Shown in pieces: positions 34,561 through 44,796 of a DNA stretch of 64,000 bases. Origin of the DNA: Hsuehochloa calcarea (Eukaryota; Streptophyta; Magnoliopsida; Poales; Poaceae); contig CM070604.1 of assembly GCA_036346395.1 (NCBI GenBank), positions 3,013,501-3,077,500 on the forward strand. The letters are read 5' to 3'. A program made the position numbers and the translations under genes. The notes under the pieces are model-generated. The model had not been told where the DNA came from and did no database searches. It worked only from the letters and a program-made list of their open reading frames with translations. Every line of letters begins with the position of its first letter. Position 1 is the stretch's first letter.

Positions 34561-34689
34561 TGAATCAAGAATCCATGGGGAGGTACGACCGTAGGAGGTG
34601 GTTTCTCATTGCAGAAGAGTCGATGAGAGTAACACATCAAGGGAGAACACGGCGGCAGCAGCGTCAAGTCTGGCTATCTCCTGCTCAAT

Positions 34690-35670
34690 GAGAGAAACTA
34701 TTGAAGGAGTCGATGCAGACGTCGATGTAGAAGCACCGGTGCCATTGCTAGGAGAAGAACGGCGTGAATGATGCCGTTGCTTCTTATAGCACTAGGACTC
34801 ATCGTGGCCGACCTTGTCACAGTAGCAGCAGCGAGGACGGCCACCTCCAGATGGCGGGCGGCCACCACCACCTTTGGCAGCCGCTGGAGGAGGCAGTGTA
34901 CTGAAACGTGGAGCAGTCGGTGTAGCAAATGGACGAGCAGCGAGCACGGAGGGGAGTGGCATCAGACCAGCACCACTCACACGAGTATCCTCTACGCGTA
35001 TCTCGGTAAGAGCCTCCAAAAGAGTGATACGAGGGTGGCGTGCAAGAAGCTGGGCACGCTCTACTCGAACTCAGGACGAAGGCGGGTAAGGAACTCGTAG
35101 ACACGCTGAAACTCGTGTCGACGCGTCTGACCAGACAAAGATGAACAGGAGCGACAACCGAAGACGAAGAGAGTCCGGTGACGCTGCATGCCAGAACTCG
35201 GCGTAGAAGGCGTCAACAGTAGCATCACCCTGCTGCAGAGAGTGCCTCATGGGAAACCCCGGCAGGGAGGAGGCCTTTTCAGAGAGTTCGTAGCGCTGAC
35301 GAAGGTGAGTCCACATCTGGACAGCCGAAGGGAGTCCCACAACCTCAGAAGAAAACTGAGACTGGACACTAGCGATGAAGACTGCAGCAGCTCGAACGTC
35401 GTCGTCGCACCACTGAGTGTAGGAAGTCAATCGATCCATGTAGTAATCCAGAGCCTCTTGGTAGGCAGAGACAACCTTCTCATCAACAAGGTTAAAGGCG
35501 ATCGGCGGCGGCCTTGTCATTTTGTCGAAGCGGCGCAATAGACGTAGGCTCCGTCGGAGGAGTAGGGCAAGGCGGGCAGGTGACATCGCCAGAGAGAACG
35601 ACCTAGAGACGAAGACCACGCATGTGGATGCGCATGTGAGACACGAAGTCGGTGTGATTAACACCATCAA
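34690..35670 (-). pseudogene. Copia gag
   Basis: The N-terminal two thirds are open from 35670 to 35071 (FNLVDEKVVSAYQEALDYYM, QMWTHLRQRYELSEKASSLP). The zinc-knuckle region follows in another frame (PPSGGGRPRCCYCDKVGHDE). Gag would form the particle that packages element RNA. A frameshift near 35070-35100 separates the parts. Confidence 0.87.
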
Positions 35671-36380
35671 AGATCATCGGACAGCGAGGGAGGGAAACGG
35701 TACCCATTGGTAGGTGGCGCTGGACAGCGCGGCGACCAAGGTAACGAAGTCTAACAGGCAGCGTTGGACGGCGCGGCGGTTAGAATAACATTTTTTTACT
35801 ATTCGGCCCGGCCGGTTTACTTAACCGTCGGCCCACCCGAGGCGGCCTGCCTCACACGCCACGGGGAATTAGGTTTTCCCCGGGCGAGTGGCGGCGGAGC
35901 GGCGGCCAAGCTCCGCGCATGGTGGTCCCGATGGAGGAGGGCGAGCGGCGGGCGGAGCGGACCGGGCGCGACGGAGGGCGGGTGCTTTCGGTCGAGGCGG
36001 TGAAGACCGCGAAGTGGCGTTAGCCTCTGCAATGGAAGACGACGACGATCGGGCGCTTGAGCCGAGCGGACCGGGCGTGGTGGACGGGAGGGCGGGCGGC
36101 GGTGAGCACCGCTCGATCGGAGGCGGTGAAGACCGCGGGGCGCGGCGTTGGCTCTGACAATGGAAGATGACGACGACGGGAGACCAGCAGCGATGGCGTC
36201 GGTAGTGGAAGAGACGACGACAGGAGACCAGCAGCGATGGCGTCGGTAGTGGAAGACGGGCCAGGCGGCAACGAGCGTGTGACGACAGGAAGGTCGCACG
36301 GAGCGGCAACAGCACGGAGGAAAGCCGGTGGCGGCGGCTAGGGCAGGGGAGGACGAGTTGCGCGTCCGGGAGAGGTAACC
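35671..36380 (-). other. GC-rich leader of the copia element, with tandem repeat
   Basis: Untranslated leader between the primer site and gag. It contains a tandem duplication of about 44 bp ('gagaccagcagcgatggcg' plus 'tcggtagtggaaga') at about 36167-36255 and further shorter GC repeats. Long frames on both strands here have repeat-like composition and are not genes. Confidence 0.7.
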
Positions 36381-36399
36381 CTAATGGGCTCTAATACCA
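36381..36399 (-). other. Primer binding site of the 31-36 kb copia
   Basis: On the - strand the right LTR is followed by TGGTATTAGAGCC, one base different from the initiator-tRNA complementary TGGTATCAGAGC. Confidence 0.85.
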
Positions 36400-36528
36400 T
36401 GTTAGGAATAGCAACTTGTATTCTCAGAGGCCAATGGGCCAGTATATATAGACAAATACATGAGGTAAATATGCAAATAACCCCTCATAACAATGGGGAA
36501 TAACACAACTATACATGTATCTCTAACA
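36400..36528 (-). repeat. 5' LTR of the 31-36 kb copia
   Basis: 129 bp partner of 31264-31393, ending TAACA on the + strand and followed by ATTAA, then NLR pseudogene sequence. Confidence 0.93.
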
Positions 36529-36625
36529 ATTAAGATGGCTCCATTTCATATTGTAAAATGCACGACCTTATCCATGATCTAGCAACTTCAGTATCTAAGA
36601 AGGAACACGCAGTTGTGAGCTACCC

Positions 36626-37147
36626 AAAGGGGAAGTTTTTACCAAAGCTATAATTGTCTGACCACTTTAATTATATCTGTTTAAGGCGATTCACGCAAAA
36701 AGAACTACAGAAACAAACTCGATCTTTACCTTTCACATGCCCTTACGATATAATCAGCAGCAAGTCAACATCTTGTAAAGTTAAATATACTTATCATGAG
36801 GAGAGTAAGAAAAAACGTCTGGTCACATAAGCTTTGGGCATTATTAAACAACCTGAAATGTATGGATTTTTTTAATAAAAAAATGTCTAACTTATCTCCT
36901 ATCTTTGTCTTGGTTAATATGTAATTGATAGCTACATGGAGGAACAAAATAAACACATCGAAATAGGCACCCACCAAAAGTAAGCATGGTATATAGAAAA
37001 GCGCACCATGTCTTTTCATGGTGTGCTCACTACGTAATTGATTGCTGAAAATAAATGTTGTGCTTTTTGCCTAAGAAACTCATTTTTCTTGTAGAAACCA
37101 TCATAATTTCAACTTGAAAATTGCAATGGCACGCCTAAGAGATTTAC
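36626..37147. other. No gene recognised
   Basis: AT-rich sequence between the end of NLR homology and the last PFP-alpha exon. The exon expected next in a PFP-alpha gene (V-N-S-Q-L-I motif) was not found, so this is where the gene fragment loses its 3' part. Confidence 0.55.
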
Positions 37148-38750
37148 CTTACACATTGTGTCAAAACCAAGATTTGCTTCCACAAACTGATTCTTGAGAT
37201 CAGCATGTAACGAAACAGGAACACCTACAACCTGTTAAAAACGGGAGATATCTAAAACTTTATGTGGTATTGTAAGACCATGAGCATATCAAGTTAGTTA
37301 TGGCTTTATACCTTTGTCTTACAGCTATGCTCCGTAAAGTTCTCTGCAAGCTGAGAAGCATCTGAATTGGAGGTCACCCCTCGAGATAAGAAAGCATTAG
37401 GAAGCACATGATTCCTGAAAAAAATAACTACATGATTCCTACAAGAAGAGAATGTTTTGATGAGGTGAGTATTTTGAACTTGCTTGATTGATCCTTGTCT
37501 TGGCTAACCGCAATTGCTTCATAATTCATAAGTCCTGCTAGTTTAATTTGGAATGACATGGAAGACCAGCTCTATAAGTAATTACCAAGTGCGACCAAAC
37601 GTTGGTTTCATTTTAATCAAACACTTAAATGAGCAAAGTTTTTGGTATATCCTATTAGTACCTCCAATGATGACCAGGTCATCCAAGTTAAGATCACAGC
37701 ATGTTGACATTGCGACATTCACTTGCTCGGTCGTGCAGATTTGATCAACAGTCCTGCCGAGCAAATCAAAACCACCTTCAAGAATGTAAAAACTTTCTTG
37801 TTAGCAACAAGAGTAACAGTAGGCAGTCAACAATACATGTCAATAAATTTTCTAGACCTTGATTTTTGTATGAAGAAAGAACATCATCTGTGATCGCAAA
37901 CATCTTCTTTGAAAATAGGCCTCCTGTACCACCTACACAGAATTACACATTTCTTAAAGTAACTAATATTGTCATCACTTCATAATAGTTTATGAAACTA
38001 AACTACACAATCAGAAAGGATACATCTGTATGACTCAGGTATCATGCAGCTATGTCATAAGCAAGAAAAACGTGTAAATATGAACATCTAATGTGAAATT
38101 AGCACAAATTTCATTCAATTATTAGGTACTTGCACATCAAGAATTTAATGCATATGACTATTTTCATAATCTTCTTAAGGTGCCACTTTGAAGAATTTTC
38201 CGGTTCTACTTTGATTATGATTCTTCTTGTAGCAATGATGATTGGAATCTAGACAATTAATTCTCGGTGGATTTTTGCAGCACTCCTGAAATTTCTAGAT
38301 TCTAGCAATTCCTGAACGTTGCGTCCTGAACACGACATACATGCTTGTTGAAGAACAATTTGAAATTTCTAACTCACACGCTGTTTTTTTCCAAAGCTCT
38401 ACCTCCAAACAACATCAAGGAATTAGCAATGTGCTTGCCAACAAATCCAAGCAAAACACTTTGTGGATTATGAGCTTTCATAGCATCATAGATTCCACAT
38501 ACGACATTGTGTCCTCCTGGTGACGGTCTTCCAGAGAACACAACACCAACCCTACACACAAGTGAAAAGACAGTTTGAGAACTATGTGTAAAAGGCACCT
38601 TTACAATACACTATGAATGAAATCTCACATATAAGTATCTTCACACTATGTCAATAACACAATGAAAATCATACTAAATTCGCATTAAAATGGAACCTGG
38701 TTGGCAGATGTTGTTTGATGACTTGAGCCTCGGGGACCGGCGGCCAGCGC
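37148..38750 (-). pseudogene. PFP alpha-subunit gene fragment, copy A
   Basis: Spliced fragment of pyrophosphate:fructose-6-phosphate 1-phosphotransferase alpha (regulatory) subunit, a cytosolic glycolysis enzyme. Exons on the - strand: end of a first one at 38697 (VPEAQVIKQHLPTR); 38551-38403 (VGVVFSGRPSPGGHNVV, KAHNPQSVLLGF); 37932-37858 (ITDDVLSSYKNQ); 37775-37662 (GFDLLGRTVDQICTTEQVNV, VIIGG); 37379-37312 (VTSNSDASQLAENFTEHSCK); 37231-37148 (VVGVPVSLHADLKNQFVE, GFDTMCK). All boundaries are GT-AG and the frame stays open throughout. It covers only about residues 85-250 of a roughly 615-residue protein; the catalytic-region end and everything after are missing. The family's V-T-L-N-G-D-L-K is V-S-L-H-A-D-L-K here. 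Alpha is preferred over beta by the R-V-G-V-V-F...S-P-G-G-H-N and D-L-L-G-R-T motifs. Confidence 0.85.
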
Positions 38751-39994
38751 CACTTGTGCCTCGTTGGGCTTGTCAAGGCTGAAGAGGAGGAAGGTGGTGC
38801 TACCTCCTGGTAAGCAGTCAATGGACGAATCAAGGACACTTGAAAGGTCTTTTTGCTATGCTGAAAACGACGGTGGTGGAGACGAAAGGAAGGGCAAGAG
38901 ACCGCAACAGATGACGCCGCCGATCTAAGCCATGGGCCAGAAGGTGACAGAGAGCAAGCCACCTCAATCATCAACCAATGGAGCCACTGCTCCTTGATCA
39001 ATTTCGTTGAAGCGAGAGAAGGAATTGAGGAGAGGCAAGAGAGGAGGGGAGGCAAGATGGGGAGGAGGAAGAAGAGGGGAAGGAGGATGGCGATGGGAAC
39101 GGGTTAGGAGGGACCAGGTGGAGTGGCGGTGGCGCTTGACCACGGGGCGACGGCCGCGTGAAAAGGAGCAAGAGGGAGGAAGAAGAGCGGCGGCGAGGCC
39201 CGATTCCATTTCATGGCGCTGTAAAGGCTGGGGAAGAGGGGAAGGAGGGAGGCGAGGGAAACTCATTTGGAGGGCACATGAAGCGCGGCAGTGGCGCCAG
39301 GAGCGAGAGTAAGGAAGGGATAGCGCTTGAGCATCTTGGAGGGCCGATCTCATAGTGATGGCGGGAGGCGGGCGGCAGGGCCAGCGCGGGCGAAGGGGTG
39401 GAGGGGCAGCGAGGGCGGCACGGGCGAAGGGGAGGAGGCGGGCGGCGAGAGCGTCACGGGCGAAGGGTAGGAAGCGAAGGGGGCGGCTCGGGTGAAGGGG
39501 AGGAGGCAGGCAAGCCCTCTGCGAGGGGAACGAAGGGGCTAGGGCATGGGGCGCAGCACGCGCAGGTGGGCGACCGAATCAACACCCTTCGTGACATCGG
39601 ACGTCCACAACCATGCAGGATCTCTACACAATTTCATAAAACAACGAGGGGCTCTATGAAAAATAGGCGAACACAATAATTGGGCCGGCTGGGACCTGGA
39701 CGCGATTTCAAAAACAACGGGGGGCTTGTCGCAAAACTGGCGACGTGGATGCTCCCTGAGGTCACCATTCCTTGCAGCTTTATACAGGCAAGAGATTCCA
39801 TAAACTATGATCCTTTCAGGGAATGGGCAATGAACATGACTTATAGTTCATAATTCAACTTTGCAACACTGTTACATGGCATATGCGTTCAAGTTGTTTG
39901 CAAGATTGAGGTCAGGTTCCCAAATTCCGTTACCTCAAACAAAAAGGCATGAATAATTCTTTTAGCATGCAGGTATTAAGTTGCATGTGCATTC
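37319..39994. repeat. Tandem duplication unit A, 2676 bp
   Basis: Starts 'ttacagctatgctccg' inside PFP exon 37379-37312 and ends 'ttgcatgtgcattc'. It is nearly identical to 39995-42594 over the PFP exons and introns (a handful of substitutions and one 1-bp indel near 37505). The GC-rich purine tail (39000-39560) differs by many small indels. Confidence 0.95.
39000..39570. repeat. GC- and purine-rich region upstream of PFP copy A
   Basis: Strong G/A strand bias on the + strand, with recurring 'gcgaaggggaggaggcgggc'-like words. It is either the 5' leader/promoter side of the PFP fragment or low-complexity filler. Open frames of 60-130 codons on both strands are composition artefacts. Confidence 0.6.
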
Positions 39995-41440
39995 TTACAG
40001 CTATGCTCCGTAAAGTTCTCTGCAAGCTGAGCAACATCTGAATTGGAGGTCACCCCTCGAGATAAGAAAGCATTAGGAAGCACATGATTCCTGAAAAAAA
40101 TAACTACATGATTCCTACAAGAAGATAATGTTTTGATGAGGTGAGTATTTTGAACTTGCTTGATTGATCCTTGTCTTGGCGTAACCGCAGTTGCTTCATA
40201 ATTCATAAGTCCTGCTAGTTTAATTTGGAATGACATGGAAGACCAGCTCTATAAGTAATTACCAAGTGCGACCAAACGTTGGTTTCATTTTAATCAAACA
40301 CTTAAATGAGCAAAGTTTTTGGTATATCCTATTAGTACCTCCAATGATGACCAGGTCATCCAAGTTAAGATCACAGCATGTTGACATTGCGACATTCACT
40401 TGCTCGGTCGTGCAGATTTGATCAACAGTCCTGCCGAGCAAATCAAAACCACCTTCAAGAATGTAAAAACTTTCTTGTTAGCAACAAGAGTAACAGTAGG
40501 CAGTCAACAATACATGTCAATAAATTTTCTAGACCTTGATTTTTGTATGAAGAAAGAACATCATCTGTGATCGCAAACATCTTCTTTGAAAATAGGCCTC
40601 CTGTACCACCTACACAGAATTACACATTTCTTAAAGTAACTAATATTGTCATCACTTCATAATAGTTTATGAAACTAAACTACACAATCAGAAAGGATAC
40701 ATCTGTATGACTCAGGTATCATGCAGCTATGTCATAAGCAAGAAAAACGTGTAAATATGAACATCTAATGTGAAATTAGCACAAATTTCATTCAATTATT
40801 AGGTACTTGCACATCAAGAATTTAATGCATATGACTATTTTCATAATCTTCTTAAGGTGCCACTTTGAAGAATTTTCCGGTTCTACTTTGATTATGATTC
40901 TTCTTGTAGCAATGATGATTGGAATCTAGACAATTAATTCTCGGTGGATTTTTGCAGCACTCCTGAAATTTCTAGATTCTAGCAATTCCTGAACGTTGCG
41001 TCCTGAACACGACATACATGCTTGTTGAAGAACAATTTGAAATTTCTAACTCACACGCTGTTTTTTTCCAAAGCTCTACCTCCAAACAACATCAAGGAAT
41101 TAGCAATGTGCTTGCCAACAAATCCAAGCAAAACACTTTGTGGATTATGAGCTTTCATAGCATCATAGATTCCACATACGACATTGTGTCCTCCTGGTGA
41201 CGGTCTTCCAGAGAACACAACACCAACCCTACACACAAGTGAAAAGACAGTTTGAGAACTATGTGTAAAAGGCACCTTTACAATACACTATGAATGAAAT
41301 CTCACATATAAGTATCTTCACACTATGTCAATAACACAATGAAAATCATACTAAATTCGCATTAAAATGGAACCTGGTTGGCAGATGTTGTTTGATGACT
41401 TGAGCCTCGGGGACCGGCGGCCAGCGCCACTTGTGCCTCG
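39995..41440 (-). pseudogene. PFP alpha-subunit gene fragment, copy B
   Basis: Duplicate of copy A: exons end at 41374, then 41228-41080, 40609-40535, 40452-40339 and 40055-39995. The last exon is cut inside its codons at the duplication joint (after S-C-K), so it lacks its donor and the VVGVPVSL exon. One replacement is visible relative to copy A (N-S-D-V-A-Q-L versus N-S-D-A-S-Q-L). On the - strand copy B lies upstream of copy A, so a transcript could in principle run through both, but the joint leaves the reading frame unspliced. Confidence 0.85.
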
Positions 41441-42594
41441 TTGGGCTTGTCAAGGCTGAAGAGGAGGAAGGTGGTGCTACCTCCTGGTAAGCAGTCAATG
41501 GACGAATCAAGGACACTTAAAAGGTCTTTTTGCTATGCTGAAAACGACGGTGGTGGAGACGAAAGGAAGGGCAAGAGACCGCAACAGATGACGCCGCCGA
41601 TCTAAGCCATGGGCCAGAAGGTGACAGAGAGCAAGCCACCTCAATCATCAACAAATGGAGCCACTGCTCCTTGATCAATTTCGTTGAAGCGAGCGAAGGA
41701 ATTGAGGAGAGGCAAGAGAGGAGGGGAGGCAAGATGGGGAGGAGGAAGAAGAGGGGAAGGAGGATGGCGATGGGAACGGGTTAGGAGGGACTAGGTGGAG
41801 TGGCGGTGGCGCTTGACCACGGGGCGACGGCCGTGTGAAAAGGAGCGGGAGGGAGGAAGAAGAGCGGCGGCGAGGCCCGATTCCATTTCATCATATTGTA
41901 AAGGTGGGAAGAGGGAAGGAGGGAGGCGAGGGAAACTCATTTGGAGGGCACATGGAGCGCGGCAGTGGCGCCGAGAGCGAGAGTAAGGAGGAGGTGGCGG
42001 GGCAGTGCAGGCGAAGGGTGGAGGCGGCGAGGCGAAGGGGAGGAGGCGCGGCGGCGAGCGCCACGGCGAAGGGTAGGAAGCGAAGGGGCGGCTCGGGTGA
42101 AGGGAGGAGGCGTGAAGCCTCTGCGAGGAACGAGAGGGCTAGGGCATGGGGCGTAGCACGCGTAGGTGGGCGACCGAATCAACACCCTTCGTGACATCGG
42201 ACGTCCACAACCATGCAGGATCTCTACACAATTTCATAAAACAACGAGGGGCTCTATGAAAAATAGGTGAACACAATAATTGGGCCGGCTGGGACCTGGA
42301 CGCGATTTCAAAAACAACGGGGGGCTTGTCGCAAAACTGGCGACGTGGATGCTCCCTGAGGTCACCATTCCTTGCAGCTTTCGATAGGCAAGAGATTCCA
42401 TAAACTATGATCCTTTCAGGGAATGGGCAATGAACATGACTTATAGTTCATAATTCAACTTTGCAACACTGTTACATGGCATATGCGTTCAAGTTGTTTG
42501 CAAGATTGAGGTCAGGTTCCCAAATTCCGTTACCTCAAACAAAAAGGCATGAATAATTCTTTTAGCATGCAGGTATTAAGTTGCATGTGCATTC
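39995..42594. repeat. Tandem duplication unit B, 2600 bp
   Basis: Direct repeat of 37319-39994; about 76 bp shorter, mainly in the purine-rich tail (41700-42150). The right border is 'gtgcattc|gcttc' at 42594, and the joint between units shares only 'c'/'tc' with the left border, as in a microhomology-mediated event. Confidence 0.95.
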
Positions 42595-43026
42595 GCTTCA
42601 AAAAAATTGTGTAAGACCCAATTCGATTTTTCACATCAACCAAAGATGGTGTTCACGTAAAATTTCAACAACAAAGCGCATTCTTGCAATCAAGATATTC
42701 ATTACAACAGTCTTGAATGCAAACTGGGGTCATGGTGCACTTCAAATTTCTCCGGACACCGTAGCATCAACAACTTTGCTTAGGCATATAAGAAGCATAC
42801 AAAAAATTGCTAATTTTATAGCTTAACCAACCAAACGTCACTGTGTGGAAATAAATGCTGCGACCTATCACATTTATCCGTTGAGTAATTCACTACAAGT
42901 TCTACAATAATAAGAGATCAATATCAACATTGTCAGGTCACGAAAATGATAAGTTCCCATCAAAGCATGAAACTATGACAGAAAGCACCTAGAATGGCAT
43001 TTACGTACCTAAGCAAGATCAGGCAC
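42595..43026. other. No gene recognised
   Basis: AT-rich intron-like sequence between the duplicated unit and a candidate exon. Confidence 0.5.
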
Positions 43027-43107
43027 CTGTGTCTTCTTAAGCTTCTTCAAGGAAAAATCAACTCCTGCAACGACAATACCTGTGTCGCCGGCCATATCAT
43101 CAAAACC
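43027..43107 (-). other. Candidate exon of unidentified gene
   Basis: 81 bp, 27 open codons on the - strand, bounded by 'ttttcag|' and '|gtgcctg'. It contains GFDDMAGDTGIVVAGVDFS then L-K-K-L-K-K-T-Q. I do not recognise the protein. It may be another captured gene piece next to the PFP fragment. Confidence 0.3.
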
Positions 43108-44407
43108 CTGAAAAGTCCACCTCTTTACAAATAAAACCCTGAGATATCAAGAAATTACATCGAGCTCCTCCAGAAACTAAGAAATTACAGAATAGACCTT
43201 GGGCCTTTGAAGTCGACGCGACGGACAGAACGATGGAAAACAACAGTGCGTCGGTGGCCGGTGTCCTCGCCGTAGCTCTACCACCGAGGATCCATCCGGT
43301 GGCGCCATTGAACAGCAAGAGGGTCTTTCATTGATGGCCTCTTTTACTCCTTTGTGAATAGCCAGAGGCTGATGGAGCTCCAGGTTGTATTGATCTGAAA
43401 CCGCTGAGATGGATAGCCGATGAACCTCGGACTGGAGCAGATAGATGACTAGTGCGGAGGAGATGGATGAAGATCGGTTGACAGACAACTGCCTCCACCT
43501 TGGTTTGTTTCAAGAACCTACTACTGGATACAAGGTTTTCGAACTGGATTGGAGTTTGGGGAAAGATAATAGAATTACAGATGGGGTAATAAATCAAGTC
43601 CCAGACTCACTGCAGCCGTTTGGTTCTTCAATCTGATCGAACCCTTTTCCATCTGAATGAGCTCCTCCTTTTATAATGTGATGACATCGCCTGCATGAGC
43701 CACAAATCAGCCCCGTGGCCGTCACAGCCAACGACTCGTGCCATCGGCAAGGAGCACAGTGCGCCGTCAAGGTCGTGGAAGCCGTACGTCAGTGGCGTCG
43801 GAGCAGACGCGGGCTTCATCAGGATGGGGCACAACATCGAGCACCTTGCGGGCGTGGTCGTGGGGGGTAGGAGCAGCGGTGGTGACGAGGCGGCCGCACC
43901 ACTAGCTGAACCGTCGGCCGCACCACTAGCTGAACCGTCGACGACGTGGAGCAGACTGCCATGCCGGCTGACGGCGGTAGCAGATGCAGGGACGAGCTGA
44001 CCACGACGGGCAGTGAAGCAGGTGATGGGGGCTAGGAAGGCAAGGATGGTGGTGTGGGAGTAGCAGGCTCGGTGGAGGTGGACACTGAGCCTGCGGCGGC
44101 GCCGGTGGGGGGAAGGTAGGCTTAGCGACCAAAGGAGGAGGGTAGAGAGAGAACAGCGGGTAGCTCGCCGCCGGAGCTGCAGCGGAGAAGGGCCAGCCAG
44201 TCAGGATCTAAACCGAGGGAGGTGAGGTCAGAGATGGGGAATGGAAACGGGCGGAGACCGAGGAGAAATCGTCGTGAGCCCATCGCGGGTCCTGCGCCGG
44301 CCGCCGGGAACAGACAGATCACAGATGTCCTTCGTGGTACACTCCCCGCACGCTGCACAAGAGGTACATTTTTAAAAAAAAATATTACCGAAATAAACAT
44401 CGTTTAA
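43108..44407. other. GC-rich, gene-like sequence without clear product
   Basis: GC content rises from 43690. A + strand stretch (43695-44000) encodes SWKPYVSGVGADAGFIRMG and then an exact 24 bp tandem pair at about 43893-43940 (A-P-L-A-E-P-S repeated). No domain is recognised. It could be exon-rich host DNA or captured fragments. Confidence 0.3.
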
Positions 44408-44796
44408 TAAAATTAAAAAACAGACTTACCACTTTCACCGGCTTCCTGTCGCCGGAGGACCCGCACATCGTCGGGTGCGCGCTCGTCGGGAGCGTCGGGG
44501 TCACGTCTGACAGCATACTGCGCCTGAAACACCCCAGCATCGTCGATGTCAACGTGATGACCAGCGAGATCACGATCAGCGTGCTCACCAATGAGCCGAC
44601 AACACTCCGTGTGTCGTGCCACAGTTACAGCAAGGCCAAGCCGATGTCGCCCAACCCTGCGGGGTACCGCTAACTCACGCACTTCCATGCCAGCTTCACC
44701 GTGTACTTCGTCTATCCGCTTGCGCGCGCCCAACCTGAAGGTGTTCGACTAGCGCTGCTGCTACGCCGACGAGGTGCGCGTCTAGAGCGTCTAGAG
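44408..44796 (+). pseudogene. Unidentified gene fragment interrupted by hAT element
   Basis: The + strand is open from 44413 to a TAA near 44671 (TGFLSPEDPHIVGCALVGSV, HPSIVDVNVMTSEITISVLT), and the downstream part reads coding-like with several TAG codons (44758, 44782, 44791). After the hAT element, 48605-48650 reads SRVMSMEQCDDDE followed by a donor-like 'gaggtacat'. This suggests one host exon split by the transposon. I cannot name the protein. Confidence 0.3.

Larger units (their letters stand above)
31264..36528 (-). mobile_element. Ty1/copia retrotransposon with both LTRs, minus strand
   Basis: LTRs of 130 bp (31264-31393) and 129 bp (36400-36528) both read TGTTAG/TA...TAACA and differ at about eleven positions. 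The target duplication is ATTAC (31259-31263) versus ATTAA (36529-36533). The primer binding site lies inside the right LTR and the polypurine tract beside the left LTR. The order gag, protease, integrase, RT, RNase H is complete but broken by frameshifts, so the copy is not autonomous. It disrupts the NLR pseudogene just before the MHD region. It belongs to the same broad family as the element at 60421-64000. Confidence 0.93.
28553..36625 (+). pseudogene. Second NLR copy: NB-ARC fragment broken by three insertions
   Basis: Four pieces match the intact gene in order: 28553-28672 (P-loop G-L-V-G-I-G-K-T), 29643-29919 (kinase-2 FIVLDDMW), 30784-31263 (GLPL GVPLAAKTLG and CFSCLSIFPKDY) and 36529-36625 (MHD region). 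Together they cover about 19639-20605 of the intact gene. The CC domain and all LRRs are absent. Independent lesions include a TGA at 30898-30900 (Cys in the intact copy), a one-base loss near 29847 and a frame change near 31110-31125. The gaps are three retrotransposons, each with a target duplication. Nucleotide similarity to the intact copy is high. Confidence 0.92.

Noticed and set aside
35817..36315. Long overlapping frames on both strands
   Set aside because: Explained by GC-rich tandem repeats in the copia leader between primer site and gag.
39007..39679. Glycine/arginine-rich frames of 60-130 codons
   Set aside because: Follow the purine bias of the duplicated tail; the corresponding frames change length between units A and B, unlike a conserved protein.
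37148..41440. PFP beta subunit
   Set aside because: The motif set (R-V-G-V-V-F, K-A-H-N-P-x-S-V-L-L-G-F, D-L-L-G-R-T, V-T-S-N-x-D-A) is that of the alpha subunit; beta has a G-G-D-D-S-N type motif at the last position.
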